Notes: generated by a model not told the origin, from the letters alone. Shown: positions 7,944-15,555, counted from the first letter of the stretch. The stretch: DNA of 33,300 nucleotides from Deltaproteobacteria bacterium (GCA_016186905.1 JACPKS010000092.1:1-33300); one strand, 5' to 3'. Translations and numbers: made by a program.

Positions 7944-8526
7944 GAAATCCTTTCAGAAAACGGTCGAAATCCGGAAGGCTCCGATTGAAGACCGCGGCCT
8001 TGGCGATGTACATGAGGTCGTAGGTGCATCCGGTTTTTTTCAACACGACCGCGCGCACGCGAATGTCGCCCGATTCCACCGTCGCGTCGAGCGCGGGAAC
8101 ATCGTCGAGCGTGATCCGGCGCTGGTCGAGCGTCTTTCGGTCGGGAAGCCCCATGAAAAGACCGCGGGAGAGCTCCTCGATCGTCGCGTTTCCCTGCGGG
8201 CGGCACACGCTGTTGAGCGAAGCGATGGCGCCGCTCATCTTGTGTTCGAAGGCGACGTCGGCTTGTTCGGGTTCCTGGTCCGACGAGGAGGCGCTTTTGG
8301 CGTCTTCGGCGGGACGCGCGCCGGCTTCGATGAGGCGCCAGTGGCCACCTTCTTCGCGGTCAAGGCGATATACGGAATAGTGGGAACTCTTGTTGTCGAC
8401 TTTTTGGCTGCCGCCGAAGATCAGGCCGCAGCCGGTGCTTGTCGCGAGGATGACGAGAGCCGATACCGCGTGGAGTGCGCGAAAGATGTTCGGTTTGAGG
8501 ATGCTGCGCGACGACGCTCGGATCAT
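7933..8526 (-). CDS. Lipoprotein encoded upstream of mlaE, unknown function
   Basis: A 197-residue protein with a lipoprotein signal peptide: a basic n-region, a hydrophobic stretch and the lipobox STGC with Cys 33. The mature protein has an acidic Ser/Asp/Glu-rich linker (about 75-92), then a mixed domain with two further cysteines (SVCRP and KTGCTY) that could form a disulfide. I do not recognise the family. It opens the mla operon and overlaps mlaE by 11 bases, so a role in lipid trafficking at the envelope, perhaps replacing a missing periplasmic or outer-membrane partner, is plausible but inferred. No strong promoter could be identified in the 130 bases upstream. Confidence 0.8.
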   Translation of the reverse strand: MIRASSRSILKPNIFRALHAVSALVILATSTGCGLIFGGSQKVDNKSSHYSVYRLDREEGGHWRLIEAGARPAEDAKSASSSDQEPEQADVAFEHKMSGAIASLNSVCRPQGNATIEELSRGLFMGLPDRKTLDQRRITLDDVPALDATVESGDIRVRAVVLKKTGCTYDLMYIAKAAVFNRSLPDFDRFLKGFHAE

Positions 8527-8657
8527 TTAAGCATCTAGAATCCTACGAAATTCCAAAGAAGGGAAGCGCGCAGGTTTTGACGGGGGGCTGTATTTCGTGA
8601 TCCGAATTCCGTCGCAAAGCTATAAGCTCGGAGGTTCTTTAATGCGGCGCACGGGAT

Positions 8658-9257
8658 TTAGACCTGAAGTCTGCCGTCCACGATTCGAAATGTTCGGAAG
8701 CCCTTTGACGTGAGTAATCGCACGCCCTCTCCCTCAAAAAGGTTCTTCGTGATGTAGTGCCGTACGTTGAGCAGGTCAGTACCCCAGCGCACGACGCGCG
8801 TGTAGGCGAGGCCGTCCCAGAAACGGCCGGTCTTATGTCCTTTTTTTGCCTTCATGACGAGGGCCGCGATTCTTCCGGTGATCATTCGCATGAACCCCTG
8901 AAAGTCCTTTCGAGTTTTCGGCTGAATGACGAGATGAATGTGGTTTCCAACGTTGGCTTTTTCAAGGATTTTGACGCCGAATCGTTCTTGTGCGCGTCTC
9001 AGCACGCGATCGACGTGGCTCTTGTTGTTTTCGGTCAGAAACGACCAGTTTCCGCGCGCGCGACTTGAACGTAAAACGATATGGAGCGGACGTTTCGGAT
9101 CGACCGGGCGCGCGATTTTTCGTTTTCCTTTGCGCAAGCTTCCACCGAATTCCAATTCGACGCCGGATAGATTCGGAAACCTGCGCTTGGTGAAAAGGTT
9201 CAGCTGCTGGCGGGTCACTGCGCGCTCCTCCTCGCGGCTATATTGATAAATTTTCAT
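8658..9257 (-). CDS. REP-associated tyrosine transposase (Y1/HUH family), copy A
   Basis: A protein of about 199 residues of the TnpA-REP/IS200-like Y1 family, which cuts and joins single-stranded DNA at hairpin repeats. The HUH motif is seen as GNHIHLVI, and a conserved Tyr sits in RHYITKNLFEGEG, matching the usual YIxxNP position. The N-terminal GKRKIARP and RSSRARGNWSFL blocks are shared with copy B at 13692-14285; the two are clearly homologous (roughly half of residues identical by eye) but divergent. I chose the ATG at 9257; the frame extends to a GTG at 9329 but those residues look non-coding. A REP-like palindrome (9330-9382) lies just upstream. Confidence 0.88.
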   Translation of the reverse strand: MKIYQYSREEERAVTRQQLNLFTKRRFPNLSGVELEFGGSLRKGKRKIARPVDPKRPLHIVLRSSRARGNWSFLTENNKSHVDRVLRRAQERFGVKILEKANVGNHIHLVIQPKTRKDFQGFMRMITGRIAALVMKAKKGHKTGRFWDGLAYTRVVRWGTDLLNVRHYITKNLFEGEGVRLLTSKGFRTFRIVDGRLQV

Positions 9258-9329
9258 GCGTATTCCGTCAACTTGTTTTTCGATAATTTCAAAAATATAT
9301 TGAGGGGCAATGTAATAAGTATATCGCAC

Positions 9330-9382
9330 GTAGGGGCGGGTTTAGGTCGTACATTCAACGTCCGGCACAGTTGCCCCGCCCC
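9330..9382. repeat. REP-like inverted repeat next to transposase A
   Basis: GTAGGGGCGGG at 9330-9340 and GCCCCGCCCC at 9373-9382 form an 8-bp GC stem (GGGGCGGG with CCCGCCCC) enclosing 34 bases. G-rich arms starting GTAGGGGCGGG are the kind of short dispersed palindrome handled by REP-associated transposases. Only one copy is seen in this window, so the repeat status rests on its look and location. Confidence 0.5.
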
Positions 9383-9665
9383 GAGGGACAACGCAAGCAC
9401 GGCCGTCGCGGACAGGAGCGAGCATGCCGTCACCACGGATGTGTGCGCCGGGAGTGGCACCTGCGCGAAGCGTCGGTCGCAGCGTAGCCGAAGCTAAATG
9501 GCGCTTTAGCGACCACCTCGTGACGGAAACTTCAAATTGGATATTCAACTTTCGGGCAATTCCTGCCCGTCAATGTTTTGACTCGCATGTCGCGACATCC
9601 GGTCAAAAGTCAGACGGTATTTAGTGCCTCGGAAAAAAAATCCTGTGATTTCGGACGGCAGATTT

Positions 9666-9680
9666 TGGCACGGCACATGC
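9666..9680 (+). promoter_or_regulatory. Candidate sigma-54 (-24/-12) promoter
   Basis: TGGCACG, four bases, then ATGC: one mismatch to the TGGCACG-N4-TTGC consensus, with the invariant GG and GC exactly ten bases apart. Transcription would start near 9691, just before the GGGAGG ribosome site (9695-9700) and the ATG at 9705. This position supports choosing 9705 as the start. The sequence match is direct; activity is inferred. Confidence 0.6.
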
Positions 9681-9704
9681 TCTTCCTACCTCTTGGGAGG
9701 CAGG

Positions 9705-12560
9705 ATGCCGAGAGCCACGGATGGCGCTCAATCACTAACGGTTTTGGCCGCGTTTCTCGCATCCGCGAGCGGAGCGTGGGCGGCGGGCCCCTCCGTTGGC
9801 GAAGCGCCGGCCGGCGTGAAGTTTCGACCCTACCAGACCCATTCCCACGTCGAACTGCCCTCCGATCCCCAGGTCGAATACTCCGTCGAGAAAATCGAGA
9901 AAGACGGAAAAATCGTCGCACTCAAGCTCATCGTGAAAAATCTCGCCGAGGTTCCGGTGGAAGCGCCGAGGCTGCCGGGCGCGGCCGATGCGCGCACCGA
10001 GTCGGTTCGCGTGACGAAGACGCGCGGCACTGATGGCGAGGACGTCGTTTACGAATTCGTGCTCACGAAAGACGCCGTTCGCTCGGGTGTTGAGTACTTC
10101 GATTACCGCACGAAGAGTCCGTCGAGTATTCAGCTGGATTATTGGTTACACGCCGCGGCGGGTGGCGCCGAAGGCGCACCTGCGGCGGCGAAAGCAGATG
10201 CCGGGATCGCCCTCGCAAAACCGGACAAATCCCCTGCAAAACTCTCGAAGAGAGGCAAGTCCGCTCCCAAGATTACCGCATCCCACCCATCCCACGCCAA
10301 ATCCACGACCACTACCGCTACGGCTGAAAAATCCGCCCTTACGGGCGTGCGCTCGGATGCCGACGATTCCTTTCCAGGTTGCGGAACTCCGCTCCGAAAG
10401 GGCCAGGACGTGTTCGCGCGCTTCAAGGTCTGGCACCGCCCGTACGATTACCGCGGGTTTTTCAAGCTTGAGATGCCTGACGCCGGTTACGCATACCCGT
10501 ACACCGCGGCTCAAGCCGAAAAGAGCGAAAAAGCTCCCGCGCGTCCCAAGGAGCTCGCGCACTACCGTCTCGCGCACAAGCTGTACCGCGAGCAGCAGTA
10601 CGCGCTGGCGCTCCGAACGATCGATTTTTTCGGGAAGAACTATCCCAAGAGCAAACTCGCGCGGGAAGTGGAGTTTCTCAAGGCGAACACGCTCATTCAG
10701 CTTTCGAAGTTCTTGAAGACCGACCGCTTTCGCGATCAGGCGGGCGAGACCTTCCGCAGGTTCCTCATCGAGGATTCCGGGTCGGCGAAGTCGCGCTCGG
10801 TGCTTGCGTATTATCTGCAGCTGTACATGGACGGCGGTCTGCCCGTGCGCGCGCTCGAATACGCGATGATGGGCGCCGAGGCGAAGGGTTACTCCAAGGA
10901 GGAGCTTACGCCGTGGATCTTTCGGCTCGCGCAGGCCGAAACGCTTTATGGCGTGGGCGAGCATGATCGGGCCGAGCGCGCATATCAAGCGGTGGTCGAC
11001 GCCGACAACGCGCTGACGCCCGACGCGGCTTTTCGGATCGGGGAGGTCTATCAGGCGCGCAAGCTTTGGGAGCGAGCCGCGATCACGTACGAGCGCGCGA
11101 TGAAGCGGTATCCGAAAGAGACTTCCCGTTTTCCGACGGCGCTTTTCAATCTCGCCGAATGTTATTTTCGGCTCGATCGCGACGCCGACGCGAAGAAAAC
11201 GTTCGCCGAATTCGTGGGGCGCTTTCCGCTTGAGCAGGCGACCTGGGGCGCGCGATTGCGGCTGGCCGAACTCGAGCAACTGGGGCTCGCCGCACCTGCG
11301 TCAGCGCAACACCAGCGCGTCGAGCGGCTTTACGAGGACGTCGTGAATTCGCGTCCTTACAGCCCAGGCGCGTTTCTCGCGCAAATCCGCATGGCGCAGT
11401 GCCATCGCGCCACCCAAAACGACACCAAGTACGACTTTTTCATGAACTTTTTCAAAGCCCGCGATCTGAAAAAAGCGGAGAGCGAAATCCTCGAGCCTTT
11501 CGAAGTCGAGATGGCGATGGATCTCGCGGAATCGCGATTTTTTCTGCAGGGAGAACGTTTCGAGCAGGCGTTTAAGCACGTGAATGCATTCCGGGAAAAG
11601 TACTCGAAGCTCCCCGTCGCCGAGCCGTTCAAGAAGGTCTTCGCTCGCGCGGCCGTGGGCCTGGTGGAAGAGCTCGTGCGCGAAGGAAAGGGCGCGGAAG
11701 CCCTTAAAGTCTCTAGTTTTTATGGGGATATCGTGCCAAAGCCCGAGCCCTTCGGCTACATGCTGGCGCTTGCGATGGCCGCGTTCAACGAAGGAAATCT
11801 TGAAGCCGTGTCGGCGCGAATCACGGTGTTGAAAGGCCTTTTGGCCAATGCGAGCGCCGGCGAGAAAGACGAATTTCACCTGCTCAATGCGCGCTTTCTG
11901 CGGCTGACTTCAGGCTCGGCGGAGGCCGTGATCGGCGAGCTAGGCCTGATCCGCGGCGATGGCCCGCTTTCTGCACTTAAGCTGGATGAGCTGGCGCAGG
12001 CCACGGCTGCGAAGAACGGCAAGAACGGCGCCAAGGAGGATTCAAACGCGTCCGTGCGCGAGGCCGAGGCTTTCGATTTTCAGCTCATCCGCGGTGATCT
12101 CTACAAGAAACTTCCTCTCGAGCGGCAAGTGGCGGTTCACGTGCGGCACATCGATAGTGTCTCGCGCCTGGGACGTCATTCAGACGTCGTGAAGTATGCC
12201 GACCAGGCGCTGCTCAAGTTCGGCGCGTACACGCAGTTCGCCAAAGAGCTCTTTCGGCTGAGAGAGCTCCGGGCGCAGGCGTTGTACGACTCCGGCGAAG
12301 ACAAGGCCGCCATCGAGGCTCTGGCCGAGCTGATCGAGGCGGACCCCGCGAATTTGCGTCGTTCCCAGTTCGAGTTCGAGAGGGGCAGAAGCCTCGTTCG
12401 GATCGGAAAGGGAAGCGAGGCTTTGGAAACGTTCCGAAAGCTGTCCCAGTCGGCGTCGGACGATGTGTGGAGGAAATCGGCGAAAGCGGAACTGGATCAG
12501 CTTCAATGGGAAGGCAAAATTTCAAATCAAACAACAGACGACAGGAGGTCGAACCAATGA
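9705..12560 (+). CDS. Secreted tetratricopeptide-repeat protein
   Basis: A 951-residue exported protein. The ATG at 9705 is preceded by GGGAGG and starts a signal peptide (hydrophobic SLTVLAAFLAS, cleavage near AWA|A at about 26). Residues about 45-135 form a beta-rich domain resembling AMIN-type periplasmic domains. A Lys/Ser/Thr/Ala-rich linker follows (about 150-220), then an extended array of degenerate TPR helices from about 290 to the end, including ALRTIDFFGKNYPKSKLA and AFRIGEVYQARKLWERAAI. TPR arrays of this type act as assembly scaffolds in the envelope. The stop overlaps the start of the degenerate activator gene as ATGA, so the two are cotranscribed. The frame extends to a GTG at 9624, but that would bypass the signal peptide and the promoter candidate. 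A role with the nearby flagellar genes is an inference from position. Confidence 0.88.
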   Translation: MPRATDGAQSLTVLAAFLASASGAWAAGPSVGEAPAGVKFRPYQTHSHVELPSDPQVEYSVEKIEKDGKIVALKLIVKNLAEVPVEAPRLPGAADARTESVRVTKTRGTDGEDVVYEFVLTKDAVRSGVEYFDYRTKSPSSIQLDYWLHAAAGGAEGAPAAAKADAGIALAKPDKSPAKLSKRGKSAPKITASHPSHAKSTTTTATAEKSALTGVRSDADDSFPGCGTPLRKGQDVFARFKVWHRPYDYRGFFKLEMPDAGYAYPYTAAQAEKSEKAPARPKELAHYRLAHKLYREQQYALALRTIDFFGKNYPKSKLAREVEFLKANTLIQLSKFLKTDRFRDQAGETFRRFLIEDSGSAKSRSVLAYYLQLYMDGGLPVRALEYAMMGAEAKGYSKEELTPWIFRLAQAETLYGVGEHDRAERAYQAVVDADNALTPDAAFRIGEVYQARKLWERAAITYERAMKRYPKETSRFPTALFNLAECYFRLDRDADAKKTFAEFVGRFPLEQATWGARLRLAELEQLGLAAPASAQHQRVERLYEDVVNSRPYSPGAFLAQIRMAQCHRATQNDTKYDFFMNFFKARDLKKAESEILEPFEVEMAMDLAESRFFLQGERFEQAFKHVNAFREKYSKLPVAEPFKKVFARAAVGLVEELVREGKGAEALKVSSFYGDIVPKPEPFGYMLALAMAAFNEGNLEAVSARITVLKGLLANASAGEKDEFHLLNARFLRLTSGSAEAVIGELGLIRGDGPLSALKLDELAQATAAKNGKNGAKEDSNASVREAEAFDFQLIRGDLYKKLPLERQVAVHVRHIDSVSRLGRHSDVVKYADQALLKFGAYTQFAKELFRLRELRAQALYDSGEDKAAIEALAELIEADPANLRRSQFEFERGRSLVRIGKGSEALETFRKLSQSASDDVWRKSAKAELDQLQWEGKISNQTTDDRRSNQ

Positions 12561-13531
12561 TGGACAATCAATCGCAGGATGGAAAGATGAAGGACATTTT
12601 CAGGCTGGCCGAGACGGCGGCGGGAACAAGGTCCGCGGTCCTGATTCAAGGCGAGAACGGCACGGGCAAGAACTTCATGGCGAAGTTCGTTCACGAGAGG
12701 AGCAACCGCGCGGCGGGACCGCTCGTGACCGTGAACTGCGCGCAGCAGCCCGAGATGCTGCTCGAAACCGAACTGTTCGGTTTTGAAAAAGGCGCCTTCG
12801 CGGGAACCGTGAGCGAGAAGCGCGGCAAGTTCGAGCTCGCCAACGGCGGAACGCTCATCCTCGACAACATCACCGAGCTCCCGGCAAGATTGCAGGCCAA
12901 GGTGCTCAAGGTGCTCGAGACCGGGCTTGCCGACCGCATCGGATCGAAGGGCGGTATTCCGGTGGACGTGCGGGTGATCGCGATCACGAGCAAGAACGCC
13001 GCCGAGTGCATCGCGCAGGGCAAGTTCGCCGAGGCGTTGTTCTACAAGATCAACACCACGCAGATCCTGCTGCCGCCGCTGCGTGAGCGGACGGCCGATC
13101 TCAAGGGCCTCGTCGCCACGCTCATGGGGCGGATCTCGGCGCGCACCGGCAAGCGCGTGTCGGGCATCTCGGAGGACGCGATCGGGAAACTCGCCACGCA
13201 TGAGTTCGCGGGAAACATCCGCGAGCTCGAAGGCGTGCTCGAGCGCGCGATGCTCAACGCGGCCGACAGCGTGGTCCGCATCGACGACGTCAACGTGGGC
13301 GACACCGCGGAGACGGCGCACCAGGGTGTTGGCGCGCACTCGCTCGACTGGGAACAGCAGGCCAAATGGGCGCCGGGACGCACGCTCGACGAGATCGAGC
13401 GCGCCGTGATCCTGCGCTCGCTCGGCCACAACAACGGCAACCGCACGCACACGGCGCGGGAGCTGGGCATCAGCATCAGGACGCTGCGTAATAAGCTCAA
13501 CCTGTACCGGAAGGCTGGGATCAGCGTTTAA
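12557..13531 (+). CDS. Degenerate sigma-54 activator-like AAA+ protein with flagellar-type Fis HTH
   Basis: A 324-residue protein with an AAA+ sigma-54-interaction domain (about 1-245) and a Fis-type helix-turn-helix (about 283-320, ELGISIRTLRNKLNLYR), a sequence typical of FlbD/FlrC-like flagellar regulators. There is no receiver domain. Several catalytic positions differ from active homologues. The Walker B pair is Asp103-Asn104 instead of Asp-Glu. The GAFTGA loop is GAFAGT (79-84). Sensor I is AITS instead of AATN. The two arginine-finger positions are Ala158 and Lys164 (FAEALFYKIN instead of [10 protein letters not shown]). Walker A GENGTGKN is near normal and GNIRELE is kept. The start at 12557 has AGGAGG eight bases upstream and overlaps the TPR stop. 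It may bind DNA and act as a partner, decoy or repressor of an active activator; function is inferred. Confidence 0.9.
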   Translation: MMDNQSQDGKMKDIFRLAETAAGTRSAVLIQGENGTGKNFMAKFVHERSNRAAGPLVTVNCAQQPEMLLETELFGFEKGAFAGTVSEKRGKFELANGGTLILDNITELPARLQAKVLKVLETGLADRIGSKGGIPVDVRVIAITSKNAAECIAQGKFAEALFYKINTTQILLPPLRERTADLKGLVATLMGRISARTGKRVSGISEDAIGKLATHEFAGNIRELEGVLERAMLNAADSVVRIDDVNVGDTAETAHQGVGAHSLDWEQQAKWAPGRTLDEIERAVILRSLGHNNGNRTHTARELGISIRTLRNKLNLYRKAGISV

Positions 13532-13540
13532 GCAGGACGT

Positions 13541-13606
13541 AAAAAAAACAGGGGTCGATCCGGTTTCTCTCTCTTCTCTTTTCCGGATCGGCCCCTGACT
13601 TTTTTA
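13541..13606. terminator. Bidirectional rho-independent terminator
   Basis: A 15-bp stem (13549-13563 with 13583-13597, one G-T wobble) encloses a 19-base pyrimidine loop. A T-run follows on the plus strand (13600-13606) and an A-run precedes it (13541-13548), so it can stop the activator transcript and also transcripts arriving from transposase B on the minus strand. Confidence 0.9.
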
Positions 13607-13691
13607 GAGATGATCAGACGTGTGAATTTGTCTGTAGCTTTCTCTTTTTCGAAAGCAAGTAAACCGGCAGGGCAATGACCTGCTGTCGGGT

Positions 13692-14285
13692 TCAGCATAG
13701 CAGCGTTCCGTCGCGGATTCGGAACACGCGCAATCCTGACGGCGTAGGAAGTTCGAGGCCCTCGCCTTGAAATAAATTCTTGGTGATGTAAATCCGGGCG
13801 TTGATGAAGTCGCGGCCCCACTCAAGGACACGCGAGAATGGGATAGAGTCCCAGAACTTCCCATCAGCCTTCCTTGAAACCATCGCCCGGCCTTTCTTTG
13901 CGCCGGTCACTTCAAACGCGATCTTTCCTGAGATCAAGCGGATAAACGCTTTGTAGGCTTCGTGCGTGCGGGCTTTCAGCACGAAATGGATGTGATTGCC
14001 GACGTTCGCCCTGTCGTAGACGCGAACGCCGAACCTCTCGCCGGCGCGAATCGCGTCTTCGACGATCCGGCGGTTTCCCGGATTGAGCAGGGACCACGCG
14101 CCGCGCGCGCGACTCGAACGCATTACGACGTGCATCGCGCGCTTGATCGCGATCGGCCGCGCGATTTTGCGCTTGCCGCGCGTCGGCTTGCCGCCGAACT
14201 CGAGCGAGGGTTTCCCGAATAAGTCCGGTTGCCTCGCTCGCGAGGCGGATTTTGGTATTGGCTTCAAGGAAATCGTCCGCTTCAT
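13692..14285 (-). CDS. REP-associated tyrosine transposase (Y1/HUH family), copy B
   Basis: A protein of about 197 residues in the same Y1/HUH family as copy A at 8658-9257. It has the HxH motif in GNHIHFVL and the Tyr in RIYITKNLFQGEG. Shared blocks include LEFGGKPTRGKRKIARP and RSSRARGAWSLL. The divergence from copy A shows that the two are separate family members, not a recent duplication. I chose the ATG at 14285; the frame runs to 14414, but that upstream part is AT-rich and lacks family similarity. Both copies point the same way and bracket the TPR/activator pair. It terminates toward the bidirectional terminator at 13541-13606. No matching terminal repeats were found around it. Confidence 0.88.
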   Translation of the reverse strand: MKRTISLKPIPKSASRARQPDLFGKPSLEFGGKPTRGKRKIARPIAIKRAMHVVMRSSRARGAWSLLNPGNRRIVEDAIRAGERFGVRVYDRANVGNHIHFVLKARTHEAYKAFIRLISGKIAFEVTGAKKGRAMVSRKADGKFWDSIPFSRVLEWGRDFINARIYITKNLFQGEGLELPTPSGLRVFRIRDGTLLC

Positions 14286-14457
14286 AGCGTTTGTTTTATT
14301 CGGGATGGCAAGATTAATCAAGCGTTTAATTTGAATAAATACCATTGCCCTAATGTTTAATCGACGGTTAACTGTCACAGTTCCCGTTAAGGCAACGGCT
14401 ACGTTTGGGACCAAAATTTGTCGGATCTGAGCCTGGACGGTTCAAAAATCACTGCTG

Positions 14458-14483
14458 TCGGGAACTTGACGACGGGTTCCCGA
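14458..14483 (+). promoter_or_regulatory. Stem-loop 1 in the flgB leader
   Basis: TCGGGAAC (14458-14465) and GTTCCCGA (14476-14483) pair perfectly over eight bases with a ten-base loop. No T-run follows directly, so it is not a simple terminator. It could be an RNA leader element or an operator; the role is unknown. Confidence 0.45.
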
Positions 14484-14601
14484 TTTGACAGGGAATTGGC
14501 GGACATCCGGGAAGGTCACGATAAAATTCCTGCCCACATTTCCGGCGGCAAACCGGCTTTTAATCGACCCGAGGATGATTTCCGGACGAACTTGCCTGTT
14601 G

Positions 14602-14633
14602 CGGGCGCCGGCGTGGGCGCGCGCAGGTGCCCG
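14602..14633 (+). promoter_or_regulatory. Stem-loop 2 in the flgB leader
   Basis: CGGGCGCC (14602-14609) and GGTGCCCG (14626-14633) pair over eight bases with one wobble and a 16-base GC-rich loop. It sits about 50 bases before the flgB ribosome site. The role is unknown. Confidence 0.35.
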
Positions 14634-14700
14634 GCCCGCTCCTTGCTTTCTCCAGAGGAAGAGTAAAAGCAGTTCGAGTTCCATGGAGGGAACTTAACCC

Positions 14701-15114
14701 GTGGCGGACACCCTATTCGACTCGACGGTTGGCGGGCTCAACGCGGTGATGAATTTCCGCCTCGCCAACCAGAACGTCATCTCGAGCAACATCGCCAACG
14801 CCGACACGCCAGGCTATCACGCCCAAAAAATGGAATTCGAAACCGCGCTTCGCGACGCGCTGGGCGTCTCGGATCGAATGCCGATGGAGGCAAGCGACCC
14901 AGAGCACATCATCAAAGCCGATCCCGGCCACATCGACCCGGTCATCTACGACAATCCGAGCGGCGTGATCAACCTCGACGGCAACACGGTCGACCGGGCG
15001 TCCGAAATGGTTTCGATGGCCGAAAACGAATTGCAATACAACGCCGCGACCGAGCTTCTGCGCAGAAAACTCGGCGTTCTGAAGTACGCGATCAACGAAG
15101 GAGGCGGCAGGTAA
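14701..15114 (+). CDS. flgB: Flagellar basal-body rod protein FlgB
   Basis: A 137-residue proximal rod subunit exported by the flagellar type III system. The N-terminal rod/hook motif NVISSNIANADTPGYHAQKMEFE (about residues 24-46) is diagnostic, and the C-terminal half ends with the helical segment that packs in the rod (SMAENELQYNAATELLRRKL). Translation begins at a GTG with GGAGG ten bases upstream. The stop codon overlaps the flgC start by one base (TAATG). It is the first gene of the basal-body operon. Length is normal for the family. Confidence 0.96.
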   Translation: MADTLFDSTVGGLNAVMNFRLANQNVISSNIANADTPGYHAQKMEFETALRDALGVSDRMPMEASDPEHIIKADPGHIDPVIYDNPSGVINLDGNTVDRASEMVSMAENELQYNAATELLRRKLGVLKYAINEGGGR

Positions 15115-15551
15115 TGGACTTCTTCAGCAGCATGCGCATCAGCGCCAGCGGCCTGAACGCGCAGCAGACGCGCATGAATACGATTTCCTCGAACCTCGCC
15201 AACGCCGAAACCGCGCAGACCGAGGAAGGCGGGCCGTACAAGCGGCAGGATCCGATCATCCAGGCGCAGCCCGACCGCGAGACGTTCGGAGAAATTCTGC
15301 AGAACCGCATGGACGAAAGCGCGCAGGGCGTGCAGGTCACCGAGATTCACCGCGACGAAAAGCCCCCGCGCATGGTCTACAACCCGAATCATCCGCTCGC
15401 GAACGCCGAAGGGTACGTCGCGATGCCGAACGTGAATCCCGTCGAGGAGATGGCGAACATGATTTCGGCGCAGCGGGCTTACGAAGCGAACGTCACCGCG
15501 CTCAACGCCGCGAAGTCGATGGCCGGCAAAGCGCTCGAGATCGGGAAATAA
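15114..15551 (+). CDS. flgC: Flagellar basal-body rod protein FlgC
   Basis: A 145-residue proximal rod subunit. The motif MNTISSNLANAETAQTEEGG (about residues 19-38) and the C-terminal NPVEEMANMISAQRAYEANV (about 105-124) are typical of FlgC. The ATG overlaps the flgB stop by one base, and fliE begins four bases after its own stop, so the three rod genes are translated as a tight group. Length and motifs are normal. It forms the rod with FlgB and links through FliE to the MS ring. Confidence 0.97.
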   Translation: MDFFSSMRISASGLNAQQTRMNTISSNLANAETAQTEEGGPYKRQDPIIQAQPDRETFGEILQNRMDESAQGVQVTEIHRDEKPPRMVYNPNHPLANAEGYVAMPNVNPVEEMANMISAQRAYEANVTALNAAKSMAGKALEIGK

Positions 15552-15555
15552 CTGA

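Larger units (their letters stand above)
9258..9704. other. Intergenic region between transposase A and the TPR gene
   Basis: About 450 bases without a supported gene. It contains a REP-like inverted repeat (9330-9382), a small hairpin GCTAAA/TTTAGC (9493-9510) and a sigma-54 promoter candidate (9666-9680) directed at the downstream TPR gene. Short frames here overlap each other on both strands and show no protein character. The two flanking genes diverge from this region. Confidence 0.6.
14286..14700. other. Leader region upstream of the flagellar operon
   Basis: About 415 bases with no convincing gene. The first 100 bases are AT-rich, the rest GC-rich. Two stem-loops are visible: TCGGGAAC/GTTCCCGA (14458-14483) and CGGGCGCC/GGTGCCCG (14602-14633, one wobble). 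The operon promoter should lie here because a terminator and an opposing gene lie upstream. I could not find a good -24/-12, sigma-28 or sigma-70 match. A GGAGG site (14686-14690) precedes flgB. Confidence 0.6.

Noticed and set aside
9624-9704. Upstream extension of the TPR gene to a GTG at 9624
   Set aside because: The ATG at 9705 has a good ribosome site and a signal peptide, and the extension would overlap the sigma-54 promoter candidate.
10168-10185. GGCGCCGAAGGCGC palindrome in the TPR gene as a further copy of the fliK/MotE-like palindrome family
   Set aside because: It has a three-base loop, lacks the CCYNNCGG core and is read in a different codon phase, so it is not the same element.
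8658-14285. Composite transposon carrying the TPR and activator genes
   Set aside because: The two transposases are divergent family members, Y1 REP-type enzymes do not form classical composite transposons, and no matching end repeats or target duplications were seen.
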